Origin: Aurantiochytrium sp. KH105
Lineage: Eukaryota > Sar > Bigyra > Thraustochytrida > Thraustochytriidae
Reading direction: 5' to 3'
NCBI GenBank assembly: GCA_003116975.1
Contig: BGKB01000020.1
Coordinates: 620,001-684,000, forward strand
DNA length: 64,000 bases
How positions within the stretch are numbered: the stretch's first letter is position 1; the number at the start of each line of letters is the position of its first letter. Positions 21,801 through 31,359 of the stretch are shown here, piece by piece. Both the position numbers and the translations under genes were made by a program. The notes under the pieces were generated by a model that had not been told where the DNA came from, ran no database searches, and saw only the letters and a list, made by a program, of their open reading frames with translations.

Positions 21801-23532
21801 AGTGAGTGACCTGGAGTCCGGAGGCATCCTTGATGTCGCCAGCGGCTTGTCCCACGAGCTCGGCTTGAAGAAGACGCGGGGCATCCCGCTCGCTCTTGAC
21901 AATTTCGCCAAGCACGGGTACAGCCTCCTCGAGAATTTCGAACTGGTCACGTTTCTTGCGCACGCGCTTTTCTGACGTTTTAATGTACCAGTAGCCATTA
22001 CCGCTAAGAATGGTGCCAATTGTGCCGAGTTTGGAGCCATATGTGATGACGCATTTTCGGCCAACGAGCCCCCCATTGCTGTCTTGATTTCCACTGCTTG
22101 CCGTGCGGCGCGAAGGTTTGCGTCGGAGAGGCTTGACATTGCTGCTACTCTTGTTGCTGCTCGTGCTACTACTGCTACTACTACTGCTTCCGCCGCCGCC
22201 GCCGCTGACTTGGTCCTTCTTGCTGGCTGCAGCTCTGGATTTCTTTTTCCTGCGGCTGGAAGCGCCTTGGTCCTCGACCGAGTCGGCCTCGTCATCTAAT
22301 TCGTCGTCGTCATCGTGGTCGTCGTCACCATCATGTCCGTCTTCGTCGTCGTCGTGGTCGTCGCCGTCCTGCTTGCCGCCATTCCCACTGGCAGCGCCGC
22401 CGGTCGTACCATCCTTTGTGTTATCTGCAGTTGCGTCTTCCTCAACGAGAGCATCAAGAAGCGGCGAGTTGGCCGGCACGACGAGCTCCGTGGCGCGTCT
22501 TGCAAACTCGATCTCGGCATCGGGGCCATCCTCGTCCCTTCGAAGCTGCACCCAGCCATTGCCAGACCTCTGGACCACAGCGACCTCGCCTTCGTACTGG
22601 GCGGACTTGATGATGACTTGCGCCCCGACCCAGACGTTGGGGTCTGTATCTGCAAGCAATTTATCAGAGGCGACCATGCCAGGGCGCTTGCAATCCACGA
22701 GTGGGCGAGAGGAGCCGCGGCGGCGGCGACGATTGACGGCTGCGCTAGTGTCTCCGCCTCCCTCGACAGAGTCAGCGTCAGCACCAGCGCCAACGTCCTC
22801 GGCGGCTTGGCCGTCTTCGGCGATCTCCAGTTCCTTGCCATCTTCGCTTAGAGGCAGCATACCTGGACCTTGGAACTTGAAAACCTCTCCGGTATCATCC
22901 ATGCGCACCGAGAACCACGTGTTAGGGTGCATTGGGGTCGCGACAATGACGCCTGTCTGGCCGACAAGATGGGAAACGCGGCTTCGTGCGGCGTTGAGTT
23001 CTCGAATGCGTACAGCTCTGCCCACGACAAGTACGTTTTTGGCGTCCCCGGTCAAGACGGAAACGTTGCTGGATACGGACGAGCTGCTCGACGAGCGTGC
23101 ATTCTGCGATAGAGCTTGAGGTCCATCGCCTTCCTCGTTGGTCTTGGATGCGGCGGCCCCGTTGTCGTCGTTCTCTGCGTCGGCACCCGTTGCAGGAGGC
23201 GCAGCCGCACTCGTAGCAACGGACGTACTGTCAGCAGGCGCCGCGGCTGTGTCTTCGGGGGCGACTTCGCCTCCGGCGGCCATGACGCCGTTGGCCGTAA
23301 TGTTATTGTCTGAGCTCCCTCCTAGAGCCGCGTTGTCTGCGCCTTCGACGACCTCAAATTGTGTGCTTCGCAGACGCGTGTCCTCGCCGTCCGCGAAGCG
23401 GATGCGGTACCACGAGTTCGCCTGCGAGGGCGCGGTGATGATATCTCCCAGCTGGCCCACGCGCTTTTGCGACTTCTCCCTTGTGACGCGGACGCGCGTG
23501 CCGATGGGGTGGATCGCCGCCGGCCCTGCCAT
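18874..23532 (-). CDS. Large disordered protein with four SH3/KOW-like modules and a Cys4 motif
   Basis: I do not recognise this 1552-residue protein. Four separated segments look like the same small beta-barrel fold: about 8-63 (VRVTREK, VGQLGDIITAP), 167-230 (VGRAVRIREL, VGQTGVIVATP), 297-352 (VGAQVIIKSA) and 487-535 (VGRKCVITYG, LGTIGTILSG). Each has a basic strand, a G-x-I-G-type turn and a W/Y-containing strand, reminiscent of KOW or SH3-like domains. Near residue 865 is a C-x2-C-x10-C-x3-C cluster that could bind zinc. The spacers are acidic or Ser/Lys/Arg-rich, with basic nuclear-localisation-like blocks, and the last 400 residues are Gln/Asn/Ser/Gly-rich. A nuclear or chromatin role is inference. 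The gene is one intact exon starting at the ATG at 23532. Confidence 0.75.
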   Translation of the reverse strand: MAGPAAIHPIGTRVRVTREKSQKRVGQLGDIITAPSQANSWYRIRFADGEDTRLRSTQFEVVEGADNAALGGSSDNNITANGVMAAGGEVAPEDTAAAPADSTSVATSAAAPPATGADAENDDNGAAASKTNEEGDGPQALSQNARSSSSSSVSSNVSVLTGDAKNVLVVGRAVRIRELNAARSRVSHLVGQTGVIVATPMHPNTWFSVRMDDTGEVFKFQGPGMLPLSEDGKELEIAEDGQAAEDVGAGADADSVEGGGDTSAAVNRRRRRGSSRPLVDCKRPGMVASDKLLADTDPNVWVGAQVIIKSAQYEGEVAVVQRSGNGWVQLRRDEDGPDAEIEFARRATELVVPANSPLLDALVEEDATADNTKDGTTGGAASGNGGKQDGDDHDDDEDGHDGDDDHDDDDELDDEADSVEDQGASSRRKKKSRAAASKKDQVSGGGGGSSSSSSSSTSSNKSSSNVKPLRRKPSRRTASSGNQDSNGGLVGRKCVITYGSKLGTIGTILSGNGYWYIKTSEKRVRKKRDQFEILEEAVPVLGEIVKSERDAPRLLQAELVGQAAGDIKDASGLQVTHFTKSYFVLRRGGANGGKDDDFLNDAIGDNGDDDTGGGEDDDDGEDDDDDDDDEGDESDAQQGAGRPRRRRKTTTSTINTTTTSAKKTANPDGPFARQHDDVQFPNMPKAILRQFYVHVGQITAESEQRKSVDTTTTKRRRNAGAGASLSVRSSSEPGTRGRATARRTASSSNPALANNDDDAKSSVAGSTSGAAESTRRPARNVRRASNRSRTKIRGPSRIPLTEDPKINRLLQANKERQDAIHAWMTHDRERMFKYNQHRPDLKLWRDRICGDDDDAAGDKYVPPVVKIPHCNVCKLEMHSNNASCWNPACWASPIFQAGAVPLDHAKAIPVTRDETVSDYKFAVVQSPRKPGFIEVTEASFPFMYNVDVRDWSDAAREASSSAETKVVVSTEAKTERESPFPEIKRLSSEAQRRYVRAVNRATMKGWGRFVAGRKRNEEETIISPLETYHYRAVPITIGCRKRPLDEPRDQGLNGYFGKGWNDELARPYYESRKKRRKRELELKKIAAGAHNDDEDDEENEDNRDDDGDVAMGGTTRSRLSKKRQKSMLTGGKIDDNNGDDDDDDDDDESSGDEEWATDDLTGLDFRWRSWGYVESAPRKTDAHPTFDTAASIMSLGTGQINEKQLQSLKDGKKSILKEVDRKLAKKGGAAGKGGAKTQSAAAARKANARGGSGGRASPQTLSTQNGSLPGIEGLTPIVSNALLGGPGASTGSSPASVGGASKTGSSGKSTAKRSRAKGKRRASSNSPSGGPLTNSSPAAVSPAANDTTARLQSIFQSVMGNRSPPNWQQDSQGSSQSVQGHGSGSGEFTPMQQLEQLQQLQQRLANATSPASGNASLGTSGIARLISENSASSSASESGSGRNGTNNTSNPTTTLFANLFNSNAARSTQASGAGSSSSGIPGDLLNALQNGQLAMNLLSNLQQNQSPQGHHPQQQQLPQQPSTTGQSAEGAQNGSNGHPPLPDWAGALHRDR

Positions 23533-25011
23533 GCTGCCGCCGCCGCCGCCGGCCGGGGCTCGCTAGCGCCCGCCGGCCCCAGAGCCGGGCCCGCGCCAGG
23601 AGCTCCCGCGAGCTCCAGTTCGCGCAAGCTCGCCAAGCTCAAGCGCGCCAAGCTCAAGCTCGCCAAGCTCGCTAAGCTCGCTCGCTGCCAACTGTGGCGC
23701 CTCTTCCTCCCGGTCGCGCTCTCTGCGTCTGCGTGCCTCTGCCGTCTGCCCGTCTGGCCACCTGCGGCCGCGGCCGCGTCTCGAGGCGGCCTCGGCGCGC
23801 GGAGGCGGCGCGGGGCCGGCGGCGCGGGCGCGGGCGGCGCGCTCGGCGCGGCGTCGAGCGAGCGAGCGGGCGAGCGAGCGGGCGCGAAGGGCGGGCGAGG
23901 CGCGGGGATCCGTCGCAGCGCCGCCTGGACCACCTCGTCGCCGCCTCGCGGAGGCGGGCTCGCGGCCTCGAGGGAGGGACGCCCGCGGGCGGCGCGCGGG
24001 CTGGCGCGCGGGGCGCCCTCCGCGCGGGCTCGCGGCGGCGGGCTGCGCAGGCGGGCCGCGAGGAGCGAGCTGGCTCGCGAGCTAGCTCGCGGGCGGGCCG
24101 GATGAGAGAGATGAGATCGACCGCGACGAGGAGCGCAATGGCGGCCGCCGCCTCGAGCCCCGCGACGAGGAGCGCCGCGCGGCGGCGAGCGGGGCGCGCG
24201 CGAGCTGACTCGCGCGGCGTGCGTCCGTGCGCCGCTGCGCGAGGCCGCGGGGACGCGTGTGGACGGACGCGGCCGGAGGGCTGGCTGGCTGGCTGGATAG
24301 ATGGATGGATGGATGGATGTGGTTCGAAGCCTCGATTCGAAACTGACGCGGCAATGCCGCCGCCTCGCACCTCCTCCTCGCGCCCTGCCGCGGCGGTTGG
24401 CGCCGCGCCGCTGCTGCGAGCGGAGCGGGGCCGCGGCCGCGCGCGCCGCTGCTGCTGCCTGCTGCCTGCGCGCCTGCCGCCGCTGCCTCGCCTCGCCGTC
24501 GCGGAGTCTGCGGGTCTGCCGCGCCGGCGAGGATCGGCCGCGACGAGGTCGGGAGGAGATGGATGAGGGCAAGGAACGGCGCGCGCCGCATCGCCCCGCG
24601 CAGAGCGACGTGGCCCTGCTTGCGCGCGCCTGCGCGCCTGCCTGGCCCGTATCTGTGCACCGCCGCAGAGATTTTGCGACCTTGGCGGGGCTTAACCTCG
24701 ACCCGGGAGGCGGCGGAGACTCCAGCGGTGCCCCCCGGGTGCAGGCTGGGAAGGGGCCGGCTCTGGGCCCCGCGCAGACTGCCCCTCTGCGCGTGCAGAG
24801 GGGGGATTTTAGCGGAAAGAGACTTATGGTGTAGGATAGGTCTGAAAGGGACGAAAGGTTCCCGCAAGCCCTGCGACGCGATGGAAGGGAAGGGAAGGAA
24901 GCAAACTGGCAGCTAGAAAATAAGCCGTGGAAGATAAAATATGTGGGACGCGCGGATAACCGACTTGCGACGAACCGCGCAAGTTCAACTTTGGCGAAGT
25001 CTCACAGCCAA
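23533..25011. promoter_or_regulatory. GC-rich intergenic region upstream of the SH3/KOW-module gene
   Basis: About 1.5 kb without a supportable gene. It is extremely GC-rich with GCGAGCGAGCG and CAAGCTCGCCAAGCTCG repeats near the gene start, which look like 5' UTR low complexity also seen before other genes here. A GGCT/GGAT microsatellite lies at 24279-24318. Several long open frames on both strands consist of Arg/Ala/Pro runs and are artefacts. Confidence 0.5.
24279..24318. repeat. GGCT and GGAT tetranucleotide repeat
   Basis: A run of GGCT units passes directly into GGAT/GATA units. It is a simple microsatellite in non-coding DNA. Confidence 0.8.
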
Positions 25012-25031
25012 CGAGACCATAAATCGGCAAT
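25012..25031 (+). repeat. Left terminal inverted repeat of the transposon
   Basis: Twenty bases matching the reverse complement of 26957-26976 with one mismatch, at the 3' side of the transposase gene. Confidence 0.8.
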
Positions 25032-25140
25032 TATAAAGGCAGTGGAGGGAGCTGCATAGGGCCTTTGTGCTGGTTGTCGAGCCCAACTCGCATTTGGATA
25101 AGACTTGCTTGTAACCATTCTTTTTTATTATTTATAACAC

Positions 25141-26775
25141 TTAGGACTGACCATTTGAACTTGTTAGGACAGCTTCGAGCTGCTTTTCGAGTTCATCAAC
25201 GTCAACATCTTCTTCAAAAAGGTCTTCTTCATCATCACCACCATCATCATCGCTGTCAACACCATCTTCGATCGAGGATTCTCTACGAAACTCATCTACG
25301 ACACGATCGCGCGAGACGATAATCCTCTTCACCAAGTCTCGACCGGAGGGTTGCTCAAGTTTGATGAACTCGGCATCTAGTCTCTGCTTCACATTTTCAA
25401 GAGTGGTGTTCTTCGTGTATTGCCTTGCAATGTTTCCTTTCACGTAAGCCCAAACCAGTTCCATGGGCTGCAGATCCGAGTAGTGAGGTGGCGTGAAGAG
25501 GACGCGATGCCCTGCTCTCTCTGCCGCCTCGATCACTTCTGGCAGCACCTTCTCCTTGATCCAGTTCTTCAGCAGAACTTTCAGCTGCGCAACTGTGCTC
25601 GTTGCGTCGTGCGGTATCTGATATTGGTAGAGCGCTGCAATGACCTCCTGTTTCTTTAGCTTTGCGACGTCGGGTGCGGTTGGCGGCAGCGTCTTGTGGT
25701 GGCTCGCATTGTCCATGATGATCAGGGATGGCTCATGAAGGTTCGGCAGGAGCTGCGTCCGCCACCACGATGCAAAATTCGTCCCGTTGAAGTTCTTGTG
25801 GCTGTCTTCTTTGCTCGCGTCAGCTGCTTGCGGACAAAACATCCAAACAGAGCCTGGCACGAGGCCAGCTTCACGATCTGGGTATTTTGGACTCGAATTC
25901 TGAATGGCAGCCAGAATACAATACCCACGTCCTTTGTCTTGAACGCGCGTCGTTGTGTCTTCCGCGTCCATTGGATCAAATCGACTTTTGTCAATCCTAT
26001 TGTAGTGTTGATGCACGTTTGACTCATCAAGGTAGACCTCCCTTAACTGCAACTCAGGCGGAAGGGATCGATTCTGTAAGAGTCTGACGATGTAATCGTC
26101 GCGCAGAGCAATATGCTCGACCTTTAACGAAACCTTTCCCGGACGCTTCCCACGGCAGAAGCCCATCGCGACCAGATAGGACTGTGTGGCGCGAAGAGCA
26201 GCACTGTAGTCTTTGGCGTCTATCACACCGTCTTCGTCATGGATAATCGAAAGCACCCCAGTCTCTACCAGGTAGTCTGTGATGTGTCTGGCTGACACAG
26301 CCTCGTGCCGCAGCCGCCTTTCGCGTACGAAGTCACGAATCTTGAAGAACACCTGCTTCGTTGTTGGAACACGTCTCGGCTTAGCCTCTCGATTGCCGCG
26401 ATTCGAGACTGGTTGCAGACTGCGATCGCCAGTCTCACTCGTTCGAGAGTCAGTCCAGCTCTTGATGAGAGGAGCGAGCGTAGACTTGGATATGCCCAGC
26501 ATTGCGGCCACGTTTGCCATCGCGTTAATCGGCCACTTGCGGCCTGTCTTTTTCTGCGAAGCCAACTGATCTTTTTGATACGCAAAATAAGCGTGTAGAG
26601 CCATGAAGCGCTCCTGAGACGTGAGCACCGGTCGTCCACGAGCTTTTCTGATGGCCTCAAGTTCACCTTCGCAGCCCTCGATGGTCGCCGTTACCCGCGT
26701 TTTGACGCTTTCATTTCGCGGACGCCCTTGCTCTTGAGACGCTGACGTCCGGCGACGCTTCGGCGCCCCGCTCAT
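25141..26775 (-). CDS. DDE transposase, IS630-Tc1-mariner type with long D-E spacing
   Basis: The 544-residue protein has a basic N-terminus, a helix-turn-helix-like DNA-binding region at about 85-190 (MLGISKSTLAPLIKSW) and a DDE catalytic domain. The three acidic residues are in YLDESNVH, IIMDNASHHK and SDLQPMELVWAYVKG, all present. There are 83 residues between the second Asp and the Glu, instead of about 34 in classical Tc1/mariner, because of a helical insert. From memory, a DD82E family (called Sailor) has nearly this spacing, so it may belong there. The C-terminus is strongly acidic. The frame is intact from the ATG at 26775 to the stop, with no sign of decay. Confidence 0.92.
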   Translation of the reverse strand: MSGAPKRRRTSASQEQGRPRNESVKTRVTATIEGCEGELEAIRKARGRPVLTSQERFMALHAYFAYQKDQLASQKKTGRKWPINAMANVAAMLGISKSTLAPLIKSWTDSRTSETGDRSLQPVSNRGNREAKPRRVPTTKQVFFKIRDFVRERRLRHEAVSARHITDYLVETGVLSIIHDEDGVIDAKDYSAALRATQSYLVAMGFCRGKRPGKVSLKVEHIALRDDYIVRLLQNRSLPPELQLREVYLDESNVHQHYNRIDKSRFDPMDAEDTTTRVQDKGRGYCILAAIQNSSPKYPDREAGLVPGSVWMFCPQAADASKEDSHKNFNGTNFASWWRTQLLPNLHEPSLIIMDNASHHKTLPPTAPDVAKLKKQEVIAALYQYQIPHDATSTVAQLKVLLKNWIKEKVLPEVIEAAERAGHRVLFTPPHYSDLQPMELVWAYVKGNIARQYTKNTTLENVKQRLDAEFIKLEQPSGRDLVKRIIVSRDRVVDEFRRESSIEDGVDSDDDGGDDEEDLFEEDVDVDELEKQLEAVLTSSNGQS

Positions 26776-26956
26776 CGCTTTAGCAGACGCCCCCTCTTCA
26801 CCGCAGCAAGTCCGCGTCGTATGCTCGCTGGCGTTGGTCGTTAAGCTCTTCGTCGCGATCCGAGTCTACTTGCTCCAGTCACCATGGTCAGTCCATCTTC
26901 AAAAAGATAAGATAGAGCCGCTTCTCGCATGGACAAGAGGAAAAAAGGAGAAGTCG

Positions 26957-26976
26957 ATTACCGATTTATGGTCTCG
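26957..26976 (-). repeat. Right terminal inverted repeat of the transposon
   Basis: Twenty bases whose reverse complement matches 25012-25031 with one mismatch; it lies about 180 bases upstream of the transposase start codon. Confidence 0.8.
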
Positions 26977-27274
26977 CTGTTTCTCAGTGCGGCATACAGA
27001 GGCGCCACAGAGCGGCCGTCAACGGCCGCCTCGCCAAGCCGCAGAGCGCCATCGAGAAGGCAAGGCTAGGACCCGGCCGCGCTCGCGAACGCACGCTCGC
27101 TCGCTCGCAAGGACGCAAGCAAGGACGCAAGCGCGCACGCAGACGCAGGAGTACCTGGTCCGCGCGACGCGCGGGCTCGCACGAGCAGAGCCGCGGGCAC
27201 GAGACTCTCCGTGGCGGTGACCGCCAGCGAGCGAGCGAGCCCAGCAACGCGCAACGCAGAGCAGGAACGAGACC
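26977..27274 (+). promoter_or_regulatory. Upstream region of RUVBL1
   Basis: About 300 bases between the transposon end and the RUVBL1 start. It contains GCAAGGACGCAAGCAAGGACGC-like short repeats near 27108-27140 and a GCGAGCGAGCGAGC stretch just before the start, similar to the 5' regions of other genes in the window. The transposon therefore sits very close to the RUVBL1 promoter. Confidence 0.5.
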
Positions 27275-28836
<1,562 letters not shown>

Positions 28837-29121
28837 ACCTTGCGTCTGCTGGCTCGATCGAAAGTCTTCCTTTTTGGTCTGTCTCTACCTCTCTCTCTCT
28901 CTCTTATTCTTTTCCTGACTCGCAAATTCAATGTCCCAGCGCAAGCTCTTCCTTCGGTACCTCTGTGGATGCATGGAGAAACGAAAAAGGAACAGAAAAG
29001 AGGACGAGCAAGGCAAGGAATTACCAAATATAGTTTTGACAAAGAGCCCTGGCCCAAAATATAAGCCAACTTTATTCTAATAAGAATGATTGATGGCATC
29101 GTGACGTCGCGTGCCTATACT

Positions 29122-30890
29122 TTACTTTGCAAGCGCATCGCGTGCGGCTTGCAACTTGGCCTTGGCGCGCTCGAAGGCAGCTTGGGCTTTCTCTTGCTGC
29201 TCGCGGTAGCGCTTCTTGAGAAGCACGTTTTTCGATTTGCGAAGCTTGACGATTGCCGCATCGAGAGCCGCCTTGGCCTTGCGAGCCTCGTATTCGAGCT
29301 TGCGGATCTCCAGCATTGCAGGATCTTCGTCCGCGCCCCCTGGTGGTGGAGAAGGCATCGGGGCTCCGGGAGTGCCTCCAGGTGTGCCGCCGGGAGTCAT
29401 ACCCGGGGTAAGTCCCGGCGATGCAGATGGCATGGGCTGTGGCGAAGGTGATGGCTGCGGAGGCGGCGATGGCGACGGTGTGGGTGCACTGGGAGTTGGT
29501 ACATTGGGACTTGGACCCGGACCGCCAGTGCTTGTCGACATTGACGTCGATGTTGAGGACGAAGACGGGAATCCCGAGGGCGGTGATGGCGATGGCTGAA
29601 CAGATCCCGGGGTCGCCCCAGCACCAATAGACGCGGCACTCTTCGGAGGAAGCGCCGCCTGGGCAAGAGGTGGAGCAGGTGGTGCTGGAGGCGGGGGCGG
29701 TCCTGGCGGCGCAGGTGTAGAGGCGCTGCTTGACGGCATGCTGGCGGGTCTTGGGGCTGTCGAAGGAGCAGCCGACGGTGGCGGCGGTGGCGGCGGTGGC
29801 GGCACGGAAGAAGACCCCGGTGCCGAAGCGCCTGTTTTGCTTGGTTTTGTCAAAGCCCCGGCAACGGTCGTTGGGGGCGCCTTTTTCTTGGTGTCTGCAT
29901 CCTTTTTCACGGGCGCCCCTGGCCCGCTCTTGGCAAAGAAATCGTCCATTCCCACCATTTTGATGGCAGGTCGTTCCGAACGCGACGCTGCAGCATTTGA
30001 GGAGCTGCTGCCCGAAGCGCCAGGTCCGGTGCCGTTGCTGCCTGCCGCAGCCGTGGACGTCGTTGCAGTGCCGCTTGCGGACGCCTGTTCTGCCGCAACA
30101 GCGCGCGAAGCGGCCTCTGGGCTGATGCCGATCTTGTTCAAGTGCTGCAAGTAGTTTTCAAACGCCAAGTCATACGCACGTCGCGAATCTGTGAGAAAGT
30201 TATCTGTGCCCTGTTTGATGATGGTCCGGTCATCCCAATACTGCATAAAGGGCTCCATATCGACAAGCTCATCGTACTGCAGCACAGTCGTTTTGTCCTC
30301 GGAGAGTTTGTCCTGCGTAGCAAGGCTCACGTTAGCACCCGCATGGGTCTTGGCGGGCATCGACGCCTGTCGTGTCCTGCGCGCGATATTCGACTTACCA
30401 CAATCTTGCGCAGCTGCTGGTCCATACGGCCGACGAGGCGGGTCCGCTCGTCTTTTTCTTCGGGGAGGCCGTTCCTCACTGTGCGATCCATGCGACTAAA
30501 ACGCTGCGAGCGAGCTTGCTTCATGGGCGGCGTAAGACCGTCATCCATCAAATGCGGCACCTCGGGCCTGGGCTTGGATCCCACTTTGATGTTTTGCACC
30601 TCGACCACTTGCGCGACGTCGGCGCTCTTGTAGTACACATACGAGTCTTTGGTCTTTTCCGTCTCGACCACCGTCGGCAGGTCGCGCAGCGTCGCGTAGT
30701 AGGCGTCGTCGCCGATCTTGAACACGAGCTCGCGCGGCTTCTCGCTCGACTCGGCCTCGATCAGGATCTTTTCCCCCGCGCCATCAGGTCGACTCACCAC
30801 GTCTTGCACGCGGTCCGAGAGCTCTGGCGGCACGCGCAGAAGCACGTGCTCCTCCAGCCCGCCGACCGTCAGGTCCTGCACGCGGCTCAT
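29122..30890 (-). CDS. TAF7: TFIID subunit 7 (TAFII55 domain), spliced with a 32-base intron
   Basis: TAF7 is a TFIID subunit that binds TAF1 and controls its activity during transcription initiation. Exon 1 (30399-30890) encodes the TAFII55 domain: LEEHVLLRVPPE near the start, DLPTVVETEKT and YYKSADVAQVVEV. Exon 2 (29122-30366) encodes the rest: an acidic helical part, a long Pro/Ser/Gly-rich linker and a C-terminal coiled coil (LEIRKLEYEARKAKAALDAA), matching the coiled coil at the end of TAF7. The two frames differ by two. A GTAAGT...ACAG segment of 32 bases (30367-30398) joins them exactly in frame at a codon border and gives 578 residues. I start at the ATG at 30890 because the domain begins right after it; the frame upstream contains an A-rich stretch typical of a 5' UTR. 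If the intron were not real, the gene would be split by a frameshift. Confidence 0.82.
30367..30398 (-). other. Very short candidate intron (32 bases) in TAF7
   Basis: On the minus strand it begins GTAAGT and ends ACAG. Its length equals 2 modulo 3, which is what is needed to bring the TAFII55 frame into the frame of the downstream part. No obvious pyrimidine tract fits in this space. Confidence 0.65.
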
Positions 30891-31359
30891 CTTCTCTGCG
30901 TCCTGCCGCGCAAAGGGGAGTTGCTTGAGCAACGAGGTTTGGGGCCTTTTTTTTTGGTTTTTTTTGTTTTGGTTGTGAACACGCGGGGGTGACACACGAG
31001 TATTTTCAAGGGACAAAATGCACAGGCTCTCTTCTCCAACTTGGGGGAGATAACTTTTCCACGCGCCGTACCTGCCACTGAGTGCTCGTGCGTGGTAGGT
31101 CTCGTCTGCTTGACAGAAAGGCATCGTTTAAAAAACGAGGCCTTGGGTCCAGACCTTGATGTATGAGTCCTAAAGAAGAAATGAAAAAGAAAAAGAGTAT
31201 ATTTGTTGAAGAAAACGACGAAGAAGGAGAAGACGACGACAATGACTGACATCAAAGACCTTGCAACGGGCTACTTTATGATTTTTTGAGATCAAACAAA
31301 CGTTTTTCCTCTCTCACTCACTCACTCTCTCTCTTTGGAGCCTTTAATAAAACATCAAC
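30891..31359. other. Intergenic region upstream of TAF7
   Basis: Between the TAF7 start and the stop of ECD, both on the minus strand. It has an A/T homopolymer-rich stretch at about 30948-30970 and a CTCACTCACTCACTCTCTCTC stretch near 31310-31335. I see no gene; the TAF7 promoter and ECD 3' UTR should lie here. Confidence 0.5.

Larger units (their letters stand above)
25012..26976 (-). mobile_element. Tc1/mariner-superfamily DNA transposon with terminal inverted repeats
   Basis: The bases at 25012-25031 and the reverse complement of 26957-26976 agree at 19 of 20 positions (CGAGACCATAAATCGG, then C or T, then AAT). They bracket a complete transposase gene on the minus strand, giving an element of about 1.97 kb. 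Matching ends and an uninterrupted transposase suggest a young copy. A weaker match continues about 11 bases outwards on both sides. I could not find a clear TA duplication at the borders, so the exact ends are uncertain by some bases. The element lies between the upstream region of the SH3/KOW-module gene and that of RUVBL1. Confidence 0.8.

Noticed and set aside
23322-24572. 416-codon minus-strand frame overlapping the start of the SH3/KOW-module gene
   Set aside because: It is Arg/Ser/Ala/Pro-rich, caused by high GC, and starts without good context or domain similarity.
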